Assembly (NCBI RefSeq): GCF_027107535.1
Contig: NZ_CP114283.1
Coordinates: forward strand, 372,001 to 436,000
DNA length: 64,000 nucleotides
Direction: 5' to 3'
From: Streptomyces aurantiacus
GTDB taxonomy: Bacteria > Actinomycetota > Actinomycetes > Streptomycetales > Streptomycetaceae
The translations under genes and the position numbers were made by a program. The notes under the pieces were generated by a model that worked only from the letters and a program-made list of their open reading frames with translations, was not told the origin of the DNA and searched no databases. Below are positions 1 to 8,190 of the stretch, piece by piece. Each line of letters opens with the position of its first letter. Positions within the stretch are counted from its first letter, which is position 1.

Positions 1-337
1 GTTCGTAGAACCGCGCGTCCTCGATCGCGACGATCGCCTTCTGCATGTACGGCGAGATGTCCTTGAGGTCGACCACCGTGCGGTCACGTGAGTAGACCGT
101 GGCGATCTGGCCGCCCTGGTTGTCCAGGATCGTGGTGCGCTGGCTCAGTGGCGGCCGCTTCAGGTTGGCGGGGATCTCGTCGAACCCCTCGACCGAACCC
201 TTGGCCGCGAGACCGAGCGCGCCGAACGCCGGAACGGCGATTCCGGCCATGACGGCACCCGCGAGCACGCTGACACCGAGGAACTTGGCGGCCTGCTGCG
301 TAGGGGACAGACCACCACCCGAGCGCTTCTTTGGCAT
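1..337 (-). CDS. Class A penicillin-binding protein (PonA2-like), N-terminal part only
   Basis: This is the 5' end of a minus-strand gene that runs off the left edge; 112 codons are visible. The product begins MPKKRSGGG. It has a basic cytoplasmic start, one membrane segment at about residues 17-38 (signal anchor), and then the opening of a glycosyltransferase-51 domain, with the AIVAIEDARFYE signature of the peptidoglycan transglycosylase active site at the truncation point. The family polymerises and crosslinks peptidoglycan on the outside of the membrane. The start is the ATG at 335-337; no strong ribosome binding site is visible. It is divergent from wblA. The same PBP-WhiB-ATPase order occurs at ponA2-whiB4 in mycobacteria (from memory). 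The transpeptidase half is outside the window. Confidence 0.88.
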   Translation of the reverse strand, partial: MPKKRSGGGLSPTQQAAKFLGVSVLAGAVMAGIAVPAFGALGLAAKGSVEGFDEIPANLKRPPLSQRTTILDNQGGQIATVYSRDRTVVDLKDISPYMQKAIVAIEDARFYE

Positions 338-745
338 GAGGGCAGCCTACGTTCTCATTCGCCGGACACGCGTATAGGCCTTGGCCTAAGCTGCTCTCAA
401 CTGTCACAGCAGTAGGGCTGCGTATCAATACGTCCGGCGACCCCGAATCGTTCCGGTCGGCACTCAGCTTTTTCGTTGAGGACGTGCCCGAATCCGCCTC
501 ATGTGTCAGCTGTCGTCCGTTGTGACGCAAGTCAACTGTCCCGGTTTGCCGGGAAGGTCACGCATGTCGTCGGGTCACTCCGTTGGGTGATCTGTCGCGT
601 ACCCATAGTCCATTCGGGCCATTCAAGATTGGGCCCGAAGGGGCTGGTTGACTGTGCCCGCCTTCCGTAACGTCCTCAACTGGCGGCGGTGAATATGCCG
701 CTGCCGCCGTGGGGGAGCCTCGATTCGGGAGAGGACGGCGCCGGT
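338..745. promoter_or_regulatory. Divergent PBP/wblA intergenic region with leader hairpin
   Basis: This 408-base gap separates the two divergent genes and holds no convincing ORF. Two structures stand out. One is a palindrome, TAGGCC-TT-GGCCTA, at 375-388, 38 bases upstream of the PBP start. The other is an 8-bp hairpin, TTCGGGCC (613-620) with GGCCCGAA (632-639), inside the probable untranslated leader of wblA. A GTTGTGAC-gcaa-GTCAAC near-palindrome lies at about 519-536. No -35/-10 pair can be assigned with confidence. Confidence 0.5.
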
Positions 746-1084
746 ATGGGCTGGGTAACCGACTGGAGTGCGCAGGCGGCCTGCCGCACTACCGATCCGG
801 ATGAACTGTTCGTTCAAGGAGCAGCGCAGAACCGGGCCAAGGCGGTGTGCACCGGCTGCCCGGTGCGCACGGAGTGCCTGGCCGACGCGCTGGACAACCG
901 CGTCGAGTTCGGAGTGTGGGGAGGAATGACGGAGCGGGAGCGCCGCGCACTGCTGCGCAGGCGACCGACCGTCACCTCTTGGCGCAGGCTGCTTGAAACA
1001 GCGCGTATCGAATACGAGCGAGGTGCGGGAATCCTGCCCCTCGACGAGGAAGAGGTGTACGAGCACTACGCGGCGGTCGGCTGA
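746..1084 (+). CDS. wblA: WhiB-family iron-sulfur regulator WblA
   Basis: This 112-residue protein has the four WhiB cysteines, C13, C35, C38 and C44 (C-X21-C-X2-C-X5-C), that hold a [4Fe-4S] cluster. The GVWGG turn follows at residues 56-60 and then a basic patch, RERRALLRRR, which is the DNA-binding element. In Streptomyces WblA is a pleiotropic regulator needed for the switch from aerial growth to sporulation and acts as a down-regulator of antibiotic production. Its mycobacterial counterpart is WhiB4. The ATG at 746 is preferred over the in-frame GTG at 689 because GGGAGAGGA sits about ten bases upstream of it and the WhiB domain starts right after it. The gene is monocistronic and converges on the ArsA-like ATPase genes. 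Confidence 0.93.
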   Translation: MGWVTDWSAQAACRTTDPDELFVQGAAQNRAKAVCTGCPVRTECLADALDNRVEFGVWGGMTERERRALLRRRPTVTSWRRLLETARIEYERGAGILPLDEEEVYEHYAAVG

Positions 1085-1184
1085 CCGGACCGCCGCGCGC
1101 ACCGGGCCCACAGCGGGTCCGTACGCGCCAGGGGTGCGAGTGGCGTCCTCGGCACTACGCGGGACGTCCACGCGACCCTCGTAC

Positions 1185-1231
1185 GGCGACGTACGTCACC
1201 GACGTACGCGCCAGGGGCCTTCGGTGGCCCC
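1185..1231. terminator. Terminator hairpins between convergent wblA and ATPase gene
   Basis: Two adjacent hairpins lie in the gap between the convergent genes. GTACGTC (1191-1197) pairs with GACGTAC (1201-1207). GGGGCC (1214-1219) pairs with GGCCCC (1226-1231) around a TTCGGT loop. There is no T tract, as is usual in Streptomyces. They could serve both strands. Confidence 0.5.
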
Positions 1232-1240
1232 CCGAGAGGC

Positions 1241-2644
1241 TCAGGAAGCTCCGGCCGGCGAGGTACCGGCCGCGAGCCGGTCCCCGATGTCCCGCAGCCC
1301 AGCGAGGTCGTGCACGTCGCCGGGCAGCGCGGCCACCTCGGCCACCGCCACCTCCGGGTGGAGTGCGGCGAAGCGGTCACGCGTGCGCTGCTCGCGGGAG
1401 AGCAGCTGCATGCGCTCGGCGTGCAGCCTCAGCAGACCTGCTGTGAGTTGTTCGACGGTGCGGTCCTCCGGTCCTGCTCCGTCGGCGGTGTTCCGGTCCG
1501 CGGCGGGGGAGCCTGCGTCGGATTCGGGAGCCTCGGGATCAGTGGTCCGGGTAGCGGATGCTTCTGAACTGCCGTACGTGTCGGGAGAGTTACGAAGTCC
1601 AGCTTTCCCGTCCACCTGATCCACAATGCGGGCCTCGTCAAGATTTTCCGCGGCGGCGAGCGCCCGCTCGGCGGACAGCCGGGTGGCGCCGCTGCCGTGC
1701 ACCCGGTTCAGCACGAGACCGGCGAGCGGCATGTCCTCGGCGGCCAGCCGCTCCACGAAGTACGCCGCCTCGCGCAGCGCGTCCCGCTCCGGGGCCGCGA
1801 CGACGAGAAAGGCGGTACCGGGCGCCTGGAGCAGCTTGTACGTGGCGTCCGCGCGGGTGCGGAAGCCGCCGAAGGTGGTGTCCATGGCGGCCACGAACGT
1901 CTGGACGTCCTTGAGGAGCTGGCCGCCCAGCAGCTTGCCGAGGGTGCCGGTCATCATCGACATCCCGACGTTCAGGAACTTCATCCCCGCGCGGCCGCCC
2001 AGCTTCGCCGGTGCCGTCAGCAGCCGGATCAGCTTGCCGTCGAGGAACGAACCGAGCCTCTTCGGCGCGTCCAGGAAGTCGAGCGCCGACCGCGAGGGCG
2101 GGGTGTCGACGATGATGAGGTCCCACTCCTCGCGGGCCCGCAGCTGCCCCAGCTTCTCCATCGCCATGTACTCCTGCGTGCCCGCGAAGCCGGCCGAGAG
2201 CGACTGGTAGAAGGGGTTGGCCAGGATCGTGGCCGCCCGCTCGCGGTCCGCGTGCGCCTCGACGATCTCGTCGAAGGTGCGCTTCATGTCGAGCATCATC
2301 GCGTGCAGTTCGCCGCTCGCGGAGTCGTCGATGCCCTTCACCCGGCGCGGGGTGTTGTCGAGCGCGTCGATGCCCATCGACTGGGCGAGCCTGCGCGCCG
2401 GGTCGATGGTGAGGACGACCACCTTGCGGCCGCGTTCGGCGGCCCGCAGCCCGAGAGCCGCCGCGGTGGTGGTCTTGCCGACGCCGCCCGAACCGCAGCA
2501 GACCACGATGCGCGTCCCGGGATCGTCGATCAACGGGTCGACGCCCAGGACGGCGGCGGAGTCGATGGCGTGGGCCGGATCGGACACGTCGGCCGGGTCG
2601 GACGGATGTGCCGGATCGTTTGCGCGGGCCGGGTCCTGACTCAT
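1241..2644 (-). CDS. ArsA/BagB-like anion-transporter ATPase, second gene of pair
   Basis: This 467-residue soluble P-loop ATPase belongs to the ArsA/GET3 branch of the SIMIBI class. After a low-complexity Asp/Pro/Ala leader (1-42) comes a deviant Walker A, GSGGVGKTT, at residues 51-59; the usual signature lysine is Ser52 here. Then come the switch region TIDPARRLAQ and a VDTPPS Walker B-like motif. The C-terminal ~110 residues after about 360 are variable and linker-rich. The start codon overlaps the stop of the upstream paralogue (ATGA), so the two are co-translated and probably form a heterodimer, as reported for M. tuberculosis Rv3679-Rv3680 (BagAB). No membrane channel gene is next to them. 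The substrate cannot be told from sequence. Confidence 0.85.
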   Translation of the reverse strand: MSQDPARANDPAHPSDPADVSDPAHAIDSAAVLGVDPLIDDPGTRIVVCCGSGGVGKTTTAAALGLRAAERGRKVVVLTIDPARRLAQSMGIDALDNTPRRVKGIDDSASGELHAMMLDMKRTFDEIVEAHADRERAATILANPFYQSLSAGFAGTQEYMAMEKLGQLRAREEWDLIIVDTPPSRSALDFLDAPKRLGSFLDGKLIRLLTAPAKLGGRAGMKFLNVGMSMMTGTLGKLLGGQLLKDVQTFVAAMDTTFGGFRTRADATYKLLQAPGTAFLVVAAPERDALREAAYFVERLAAEDMPLAGLVLNRVHGSGATRLSAERALAAAENLDEARIVDQVDGKAGLRNSPDTYGSSEASATRTTDPEAPESDAGSPAADRNTADGAGPEDRTVEQLTAGLLRLHAERMQLLSREQRTRDRFAALHPEVAVAEVAALPGDVHDLAGLRDIGDRLAAGTSPAGAS

Positions 2645-3618
2645 GAGATCCCTTGCTGACGCAGTTCCTTGGCGAGTTGGTACAGGCCCGCGAGGTCCAT
2701 TCCCTCGGCGAGCAGCGGGAGTTCGTGCAGCGGCAGGCCGAGGTCCTGGAGCACGGCCCGCTGGTCGCGCTCCAGCGCGTACCGCTCGGCGTACTCCCGC
2801 GCCTGGTCCAGCAGCGGGTCCACCAGCCGCTCGGCGACCCCGCCGCGGCGCGCGCCGCCGAGTCCGGCGGCCGACAGCGACTTGGCGATGGCCGTACGGG
2901 GCGCCTCGCGCGTGAGGTCCAGGTCGGCCTCGTCGAGGATCGCGGGCCGCACCATGTTCACGATGACCCGCCCCACCGGGAGCCGCGCGGCACGCAGTTC
3001 GGCGATGCCGTCGGCGGTCTCCTGGACGGGCATCTCCTCCAGGAGCGTCACCAGGTGCACAGCGGTCTCGGGCGACTTGAGCACGCGCATGACGGCCTGC
3101 GCCTGATTGTGTATCGGGCCGATCCTGGCGAGCCCGGCCACCTCGTCGTTCACGTTCAGGAAGCGGGTGATCCGTCCGGTCGGCGGGGCGTCCATCACGA
3201 CGTAGTCGTACGCGAACCGCCCGCGCTTGTCCTTGCGGCGTACGGCCTCACAGGCCTTGCCCGTGAGGAGCACGTCCCTGAGACCGGGCGCGATGGTGGT
3301 CGCGAAGTCGATGGCCCCCAGCTTCTTCAGGGCACGTCCGGCGCCGCCGAGTTTGTAGAACATCTGGAGGTAGTCCAGAAGGGCCAGTTCGGGGTCGATG
3401 GCGAGCGCGTACACCTCCCCGCCACCGGGAGCGACCGCGATCTTCCGCTCCTCGTAGGGCAGCGCCTGCGTCTCGAAGAGCTGCGCGATGCCCTGTCTGC
3501 CCTCGACCTCGACCAGAAGGGCGCGCTTGCCCTCGGTCGCGAGGGCGAGCGCGAGTGCTGCGGCGACCGTGGTCTTTCCGGTACCGCCCTTGCCGCTGAC
3601 GACCTGAAGCCTGCTCAC
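2641..3618 (-). CDS. ArsA/BagA-like anion-transporter ATPase, first gene of pair
   Basis: This 325-residue paralogue is encoded immediately upstream of the second ATPase. It has a complete deviant Walker A, GKGGTGKTT (residues 9-17), with both the signature lysine K10 and the P-loop lysine K15, plus a VMDAPPTGRI motif in the switch II/Walker B area. Unlike its partner it therefore keeps the full ArsA-type active site. The start is the GTG at 3616-3618. The two-gene operon is transcribed towards wblA. The family couples ATP-driven dimer rearrangement to client or anion handling. In mycobacteria the pair has been linked to redox and nitric oxide stress (from memory of the literature). A pairing of one canonical and one altered site suggests a regulatory/catalytic heterodimer, which is an inference. 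Confidence 0.86.
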   Translation of the reverse strand: MSRLQVVSGKGGTGKTTVAAALALALATEGKRALLVEVEGRQGIAQLFETQALPYEERKIAVAPGGGEVYALAIDPELALLDYLQMFYKLGGAGRALKKLGAIDFATTIAPGLRDVLLTGKACEAVRRKDKRGRFAYDYVVMDAPPTGRITRFLNVNDEVAGLARIGPIHNQAQAVMRVLKSPETAVHLVTLLEEMPVQETADGIAELRAARLPVGRVIVNMVRPAILDEADLDLTREAPRTAIAKSLSAAGLGGARRGGVAERLVDPLLDQAREYAERYALERDQRAVLQDLGLPLHELPLLAEGMDLAGLYQLAKELRQQGIS

Positions 3619-3869
3619 GTCTTCGAGCCTAATTCCTCACTGAGTGCCGCGGTGGCCGTGGGTGGGGTCACGGAGGCCTTCGAGCCACGAAACCCGACGG
3701 CCCCGCCTCGCATACGGGTGCCCAGCAAGCGCCCCTCCCAGTCATCGGCCGCTGCGCCGGACAGCGGGCCGCGCGGACGCCCCGCGGGCTCCGCCGCCGT
3801 CCGGGAGCGGCCACGGACGCACGGGGACCCCGTGCGCGGGCTGAGCGGAGGCCGTGGCGCGCCAGCGGA

Positions 3870-3882
3870 TACAGTCGCCCTC
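3870..3882 (+). promoter_or_regulatory. Candidate -10 for leaderless DUF4177 transcript
   Basis: TACAGT at 3870-3875 lies seven bases before the ATG at 3883 and there is no Shine-Dalgarno sequence. This is the geometry of a leaderless mRNA starting at the initiation codon. No good -35 is visible. Confidence 0.45.
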
Positions 3883-4041
3883 ATGACCAAGTGGGAATAC
3901 TCGACTGTGCCGCTGCTCGTCCATGCCACGAAGCAGATCCTCGACACCTGGGGCGAGGACGGCTGGGAACTCGTCCAGGTCGTGCCCGGGCCGAACCCCG
4001 AGCAGCTCGTCGCCTACCTGAAGCGGGAGAGGGCGGCGTGA
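3883..4041 (+). CDS. DUF4177 small protein
   Basis: This 52-residue protein starts MTKWEYSTVPLL and contains the GEDGWELVQV core typical of DUF4177, a small family of about 50-60 residues with no known activity. The start is placed at the ATG at 3883 because the family begins there and the longer upstream reading frame is only the shadow of the opposite-strand ATPase gene. Its stop overlaps the next gene (GTGA), so it is translationally coupled to the RidA-family gene. The same small gene sits beside the RidA-like gene in the mycobacterial equivalent of this locus. Confidence 0.85.
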   Translation: MTKWEYSTVPLLVHATKQILDTWGEDGWELVQVVPGPNPEQLVAYLKRERAA

Positions 4042-4505
4042 GCGCTGTCGAGGCGAAACTGGCCGAACTCGGACTGACCCTGCCGGGCGTCGTCCCGCCG
4101 CTGGCCGCGTACCAGCCCGCGGTGCAGTCGGGCGTGTACGTCTACACGGCCGGCCAGCTCCCGATGGTGGACGGCAAGCTTCCCGTCACCGGCAAGGTGG
4201 GCGCGGAGGTCACGCCGGAGGAGGCCAGGGAACTGGCCCGCATCTGCGCGCTGAACGCCCTCGCGGCGGTCAAGTCGGTCGCGGGCGACCTCGACCGCAT
4301 CGCCCGCGTGGTGAAGGTCGTCGGCTTCGTCGCCTCGGCCTCCGACTTCACCGGCCAGCCCGCCGTCCTGAACGGCGCGAGCGAACTGCTGGGCGAGGTC
4401 CTCGGCGACAAGGGCGTGCACGCGCGCAGCGCGGTCGGCGTGGCGGTGCTGCCGCTCGACGCGCCCGTGGAGGTCGAGATCCAGGTGGAGCTCACGCAGG
4501 CGTAG
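4038..4505 (+). CDS. RidA (YjgF/YER057c/UK114) family protein
   Basis: This 155-residue protein matches the RidA fold. It has an early G-V-Y-V-Y-T-A-G-Q-L-P strand and a long ELARICALNALAAVKS helix. It ends with a VAVLPLDAPVEVEIQVELTQA strand in which the canonical R-x-x-V-x-V-x-x-LP becomes R-S-A-V-G-V-A-V-LP. RidA proteins act as homotrimers that hydrolyse reactive enamine/imine intermediates; some subgroups have other roles. It resembles the divergent subgroup, so deaminase activity is plausible but not certain. The GTG at 4038 is chosen because it follows GGGAGAGG by a few bases and overlaps the DUF4177 stop. Confidence 0.85.
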   Translation: MSAVEAKLAELGLTLPGVVPPLAAYQPAVQSGVYVYTAGQLPMVDGKLPVTGKVGAEVTPEEARELARICALNALAAVKSVAGDLDRIARVVKVVGFVASASDFTGQPAVLNGASELLGEVLGDKGVHARSAVGVAVLPLDAPVEVEIQVELTQA

Positions 4506-4612
4506 GCACGCTTCCGCCTGCCGGTACGGGGAGCCGCCGCGCTGGTGCGGCTCTCCGGGGGGACCGGTTGTTGCCCCTCGAACATCAGCTCACTCCGGGA
4601 TAGCCTCCGCCC

Positions 4613-5482
4613 ATGGCGAACGGTCAGTGGTACCCCCCGGAGTGGCCCGAGAGGATCCGCGCACTCGCGGAGGGCACGCTCACACCGGTCACTCCCCGGC
4701 GGGCGGCCACCGTCATGCTCCTCAAGGACACCGATACCGCCCCCGTCGTGCACATGCTGCGCAGACGCGCCTCCATGGCCTTCGCCGGGGGCGCGTACGC
4801 GTATCCCGGCGGCGGCGTCGACCCCAGGGACGACGACCTCCACGTCCGCTGGGCGGGCCCCACGCGCGCGTGGTGGGCGTCCCGGCTGGGCGTCGACGAG
4901 ACCTCCGCCCAGGCGATCGTCTGCGCGGCGGTCCGTGAGACGTACGAGGAGGCGGGCGTCCTGCTCGCCGGCCCGGCGCCCGACACGGTGGTCGGCGACA
5001 CCACAGGGGACGACTGGGAGGCCGACCGTGCGGCCCTGGTCGCCCGTGACCTCTCCTTCGCGGAGTTCCTCGACCGACGGGGCCTCGTCCTGCGCTCCGA
5101 CCTCCTCGGTGCCTGGACGCGCTGGATCACCCCGGAGTTCGAACCCCGCCGCTACGACACCTGGTTCTTCGTGGCCGCCCTCCCGCAGGGCCAGCGCACC
5201 CGCAACGCCTCCACGGAGGCCGACCGCACGGTCTGGATCCGCCCGGCGGACGCGATGGACGGCTACGACAAGGGCGACCTCCTGATGATGCCGCCCACCG
5301 TTGCGACCCTGCGCCAGCTCGGCGCGTACGCGAGCGCCGCCGAGGCTCTCGCGGCGGCACCCGGGCGGGACATGACACCCGTCCTGGCCCAGGCCCGGCT
5401 GGAGGACGGCGAGCTGGTCCTCAGCTGGCCGGGCCACGACGAGTTCACCAAGCACATCCCGACCGGTGGAGCCCCCGCATGA
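4613..5482 (+). CDS. Nudix hydrolase (NUDT19-like)
   Basis: This 289-residue Nudix protein has its PGGGVDP strand at about residues 65-71 and the helix of the Nudix box with RETYEEAGV near residue 108, which supplies the metal-binding glutamates. A long inserted segment between the strand and the box (DDDLHVRWAGP... region) is typical of the NUDT19/RNU-like subgroup, some members of which act on CoA derivatives. The exact substrate is not readable. TAGCCT at 4601-4606 lies six bases before the ATG and no ribosome binding site is present, so translation is probably leaderless. The stop overlaps the next start (ATGA). Confidence 0.85.
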   Translation: MANGQWYPPEWPERIRALAEGTLTPVTPRRAATVMLLKDTDTAPVVHMLRRRASMAFAGGAYAYPGGGVDPRDDDLHVRWAGPTRAWWASRLGVDETSAQAIVCAAVRETYEEAGVLLAGPAPDTVVGDTTGDDWEADRAALVARDLSFAEFLDRRGLVLRSDLLGAWTRWITPEFEPRRYDTWFFVAALPQGQRTRNASTEADRTVWIRPADAMDGYDKGDLLMMPPTVATLRQLGAYASAAEALAAAPGRDMTPVLAQARLEDGELVLSWPGHDEFTKHIPTGGAPA

Positions 5483-6318
5483 CCGACGCCGCAGCACTCC
5501 CCGGCCAGCCACGCGGCGGGGTGCTCTCCGGCCCCGCCACCCCGCGTGCCGTCAACGTCCTCGCCCCGAACGCGTCGGCGATGACCCTGGACGGCACGAA
5601 CACCTGGATCGTGGCCGAGCCCGACTCCGAACTCGCGGTGGTGATCGACCCGGGGCCCCTGGACGACGTGCACCTGCGCAACGTCGTCGACACCGCCGCG
5701 AAGGCGGGCAGGCGGGTGGCCCTGACCCTGCTGACGCACGGGCATCCGGACCACGCCGAGGGCGCCGCCCGGTTCGCGGAACTGACGGGCACGAAGGTGC
5801 GGGCCCTCGACCCGGCGCTGCGGCTCGGTGACGAGGGCCTGGCCGCCGGGAACGTGATCACCACGGGCGGCCTCGAACTGCGTGTCGTACCGACGCCGGG
5901 CCACACCGCCGACTCGCTCTGCTTCCATCTCCCCGCCGACCGGGCCGTCCTGACCGGCGACACGATCCTGGGCCGGGGCACCACCGTCGTCGCCCACCCC
6001 GACGGACGGCTGGGCGACTACCTGGACTCGCTGCGGCGGCTCAGGTCCCTCGCGGTCGACGACGGCGTGCACACGGTCCTGCCGGGCCACGGGCCCGTCC
6101 TGGAGGACGCCCAGGGAGTCGTCGAGTTCTACCTCGCCCACCGTGCCCACCGCCTCGCCCAGGTCGAGACGGCCGTCGAGGACGGCTACACGGATCCGTC
6201 CCAGGTCGTCGCGCACGTCTACGCGGACGTCGACCGCTCGTTGTGGCCGGCGGCGGAACTGTCCGTACGGGCGCAGCTGGACTACCTCCGGGAACACGGG
6301 CTCATCGGCGAGGTGTGA
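5479..6318 (+). CDS. Metallo-beta-lactamase-fold hydrolase (LACTB2/Rv3677c-like)
   Basis: This 279-residue enzyme carries the zinc-binding THGHPDH motif at residues 86-92. Further metal ligands lie in PTPGHTAD and LTGDTILG, and a LPGHGP motif follows near residue 195. The C-terminal helical region (EFYLAHRAHRLAQV onward) is that of the LACTB2-like subgroup, whose human member is an endoribonuclease; others act on thioesters. It is coupled to the Nudix gene by a four-base overlap, and the pair is conserved next to crp in actinobacteria. Substrate unknown. Confidence 0.87.
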   Translation: MTDAAALPGQPRGGVLSGPATPRAVNVLAPNASAMTLDGTNTWIVAEPDSELAVVIDPGPLDDVHLRNVVDTAAKAGRRVALTLLTHGHPDHAEGAARFAELTGTKVRALDPALRLGDEGLAAGNVITTGGLELRVVPTPGHTADSLCFHLPADRAVLTGDTILGRGTTVVAHPDGRLGDYLDSLRRLRSLAVDDGVHTVLPGHGPVLEDAQGVVEFYLAHRAHRLAQVETAVEDGYTDPSQVVAHVYADVDRSLWPAAELSVRAQLDYLREHGLIGEV

Positions 6319-6387
6319 GAAGCCGGAGGACGCCTCTTGCGGGAACTCGCAGGAGACCTCTACGAGAACTGGTGGGGAACGCCCTCC

Positions 6388-7194
6388 CTAGGGGCGCGGT
6401 TTCTTGACGCCGTGCACGCGCGCGTACTCCTCGGCCAGCCACGGCCCCAGATCGTCGACGTACGACCGCAGGACGGCGGGGTCGCCTTTCGGCTCGTACC
6501 CGAGGACGGCCGCCGCCCGCAGGTGCGCGGCCCGCTCCGGGTAGTACGTGCCGAACGCCTCGGCCATCTCCGTCAGATCGCTCGTCCAGCCGTTCCAGCG
6601 GGGCATGACGAGGGTGAAGCCCGTCCGGACGAGACGGCGCGACATGAAGCGCACCAGGGGCCTCAGATCCGCCTCCGAGCCGCCCGCCCCGGCGATCCGC
6701 TCGCGCCAGCGCGGCAGGAGCAGCGCAAGGTCGCCGTTCGTCTCGCGGGCGAGGAGGGCATCGGGCCGGTAGCGCGGCAGTTCCTCGGCGAGGTCCTCGC
6801 CCAGCAGCGGCGTACAGAGGCAGGCGACGAACCAGCCGAGGTCGTGCCTCTCCAGGTCGCTCAGCACCTGCGACCGGCTGACCAGCAGCGTCCCCGCCCC
6901 GTCGATCTGCGCGAACTCCTTGTCGAGCGCCTCGTCGACCGAGCGGGCCTCCGAGCGGTCCGCGTCCGTGGGCTCCTCCCGCAGGGCGAGCAGCAGATCG
7001 AGGTCGGAGCGGCCCACGCGCGCGGTGCCGCGCGGAATCGACCCGTACAGGTACGCGCTGTGCAGCCGCGCCCCGAAGACGTCCAGCACGCGGTCGCGGG
7101 CCGCGGCCACGACGGGCCGGAACGCCGGCGGGATCCGCGCCGAGGACCCCTCGCGTTCGATGTACCCCAGGGTGTCGAGCCCTCTGTTCGGCAT
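6388..7194 (-). CDS. Nucleotidyltransferase-domain protein (aminoglycoside adenylyltransferase-like fold)
   Basis: This 268-residue protein has a DNA polymerase beta-type nucleotidyltransferase core. The GS-x-x-RGTA motif at residues 51-58 is followed by SDLDL (63-67), with the two metal-binding aspartates D64 and D66. The rest is helical, including a region rich in charged residues that may bind the acceptor. Such stand-alone proteins are commonly annotated as aminoglycoside adenylyltransferases, but nothing here fixes the acceptor. It converges on the MBL-fold gene and lies downstream of crp, separated from it by a strong terminator. Confidence 0.75.
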   Translation of the reverse strand: MPNRGLDTLGYIEREGSSARIPPAFRPVVAAARDRVLDVFGARLHSAYLYGSIPRGTARVGRSDLDLLLALREEPTDADRSEARSVDEALDKEFAQIDGAGTLLVSRSQVLSDLERHDLGWFVACLCTPLLGEDLAEELPRYRPDALLARETNGDLALLLPRWRERIAGAGGSEADLRPLVRFMSRRLVRTGFTLVMPRWNGWTSDLTEMAEAFGTYYPERAAHLRAAAVLGYEPKGDPAVLRSYVDDLGPWLAEEYARVHGVKKPRP

Positions 7195-7257
7195 GGGACC
7201 ACTGTGCCCGGGCGGGGCCGCGGGGTCATGTCATTTCCGGCGGTACGGGACGACGAC

Positions 7258-7287
7258 GAAGGGCCCCACCGTGCGGCAGGGCCCTTC
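7258..7287 (-). terminator. Rho-independent-type terminator after crp
   Basis: A perfect 9-bp stem pairs GAAGGGCCC (7258-7266) with GGGCCCTTC (7279-7287) around a 12-base loop. It lies 23 bases past the crp stop. Confidence 0.8.
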
Positions 7288-7309
7288 AGTAAGAAGTCGT
7301 GAGGTACGG

Positions 7310-7984
7310 CTAGCGCGAGCGCTTCGCGAGGCGCTCCACGTCCAGCAGGATCACCGCGCGGGCCTCCAGGCGGAGCCAGCCGCGGCCCGCGAAGTCGGCG
7401 AGCGCCTTGTTGACCGTCTCCCGGGAGGCGCCGACCAGCTGGGCCAGCTCTTCCTGGGTCAGGTCGTGCACGACGTGGATGCCCTCCTCGGACTGCACGC
7501 CGAAGCGGCGCGAGAGGTCCAGGAGCGCGCGGGCCACCCGGCCCGGCACATCGGAGAAGACCAGGTCGGACATCTGGTCGTTGGTCTTGCGCAGTCGCCG
7601 GGCGACGGCACGCAGCAGGGCGGCGGCCACCTCGGGCCGCACGTTCAGCCAGGGCTGGAGGTCGCCGTGGCCGAGGCCGAGCAGCTTCACCTCGGTCAGT
7701 GCGCTGGCGGTCGCCGTGCGCGGGCCCGGGTCGAACAGCGACAGCTCGCCGATGAGCTCGCCGGGGCCGAGGACCGCCAGCATGTTCTCGCGGCCGTCGG
7801 GGGATGTGCGGTGGAGCTTCACCTTGCCCTCGGTGACCACATACAGCCGGTCACCCGGGTCACCCTCATGGAAGAGGGCGTCACCACGTGCGAGGGTCAC
7901 CTCACTCATGGAGGCGCGGAGCTCCGCGGCCTGCTCGTCATCGAGCGCCGCGAAGAGCGGGGCGCGCCGCAGAACGTCGTCCAC
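7310..7984 (-). CDS. crp: Cyclic-AMP receptor protein family regulator Crp
   Basis: This 224-residue regulator has a cyclic-nucleotide-binding beta roll (about 10-115) with the phosphate-binding cassette GELIGELSLFDPGPRTATA around residues 75-93, including R89-T90. A dimerisation helix follows, then a Crp-type helix-turn-helix at about 175-198 (LTQEELAQLVGASRETVNKAL). In Streptomyces Crp controls germination, secondary metabolism and development. The GTG at 7982-7984 is chosen because AAGGAGAG lies seven bases upstream and the family starts there; the upstream in-frame ATG would add 23 residues without a ribosome binding site. The gene is divergent from nth, with a Crp-like operator between them. 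Confidence 0.95.
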   Translation of the reverse strand: MDDVLRRAPLFAALDDEQAAELRASMSEVTLARGDALFHEGDPGDRLYVVTEGKVKLHRTSPDGRENMLAVLGPGELIGELSLFDPGPRTATASALTEVKLLGLGHGDLQPWLNVRPEVAAALLRAVARRLRKTNDQMSDLVFSDVPGRVARALLDLSRRFGVQSEEGIHVVHDLTQEELAQLVGASRETVNKALADFAGRGWLRLEARAVILLDVERLAKRSR

Positions 7985-8073
7985 GAGTTCTCTCCTTGTC
8001 GACCTGCTCAGGGGATCTTGCTCCCCGGTGTACCAGGGGACCGTGTTCCCCATCTTGCCGGACGGTCCAAACA

Positions 8074-8087
8074 GTGTGATCAGTCAC
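8074..8087. promoter_or_regulatory. Candidate Crp operator between crp and nth
   Basis: GTG-TGATCA-GTCAC fits the Streptomyces Crp consensus GTG-N6-GNCAC recalled from the literature. It also contains TGTGA...TCACA arms, but with a four-base instead of six-base spacer. It is 90 bases upstream of crp and about 104 upstream of nth, so it could serve autoregulation or either gene. Confidence 0.55.
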
Positions 8088-8190
8088 AAGTCTGCCGCAC
8101 GGGCGTGTCCGGCAGTGCGGCAGGGGGCCAATTGGGGGCCGATCTTCTGGGGCCGGGGCCAATGTCGGCGGTGGGCTTTAGGCTGGCCGG

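Noticed and set aside
2653..4041. Long plus-strand reading frame opposite the ATPase gene
   Set aside because: It is the shadow of a high-GC gene in another frame; only its last 53 codons (DUF4177) are real.
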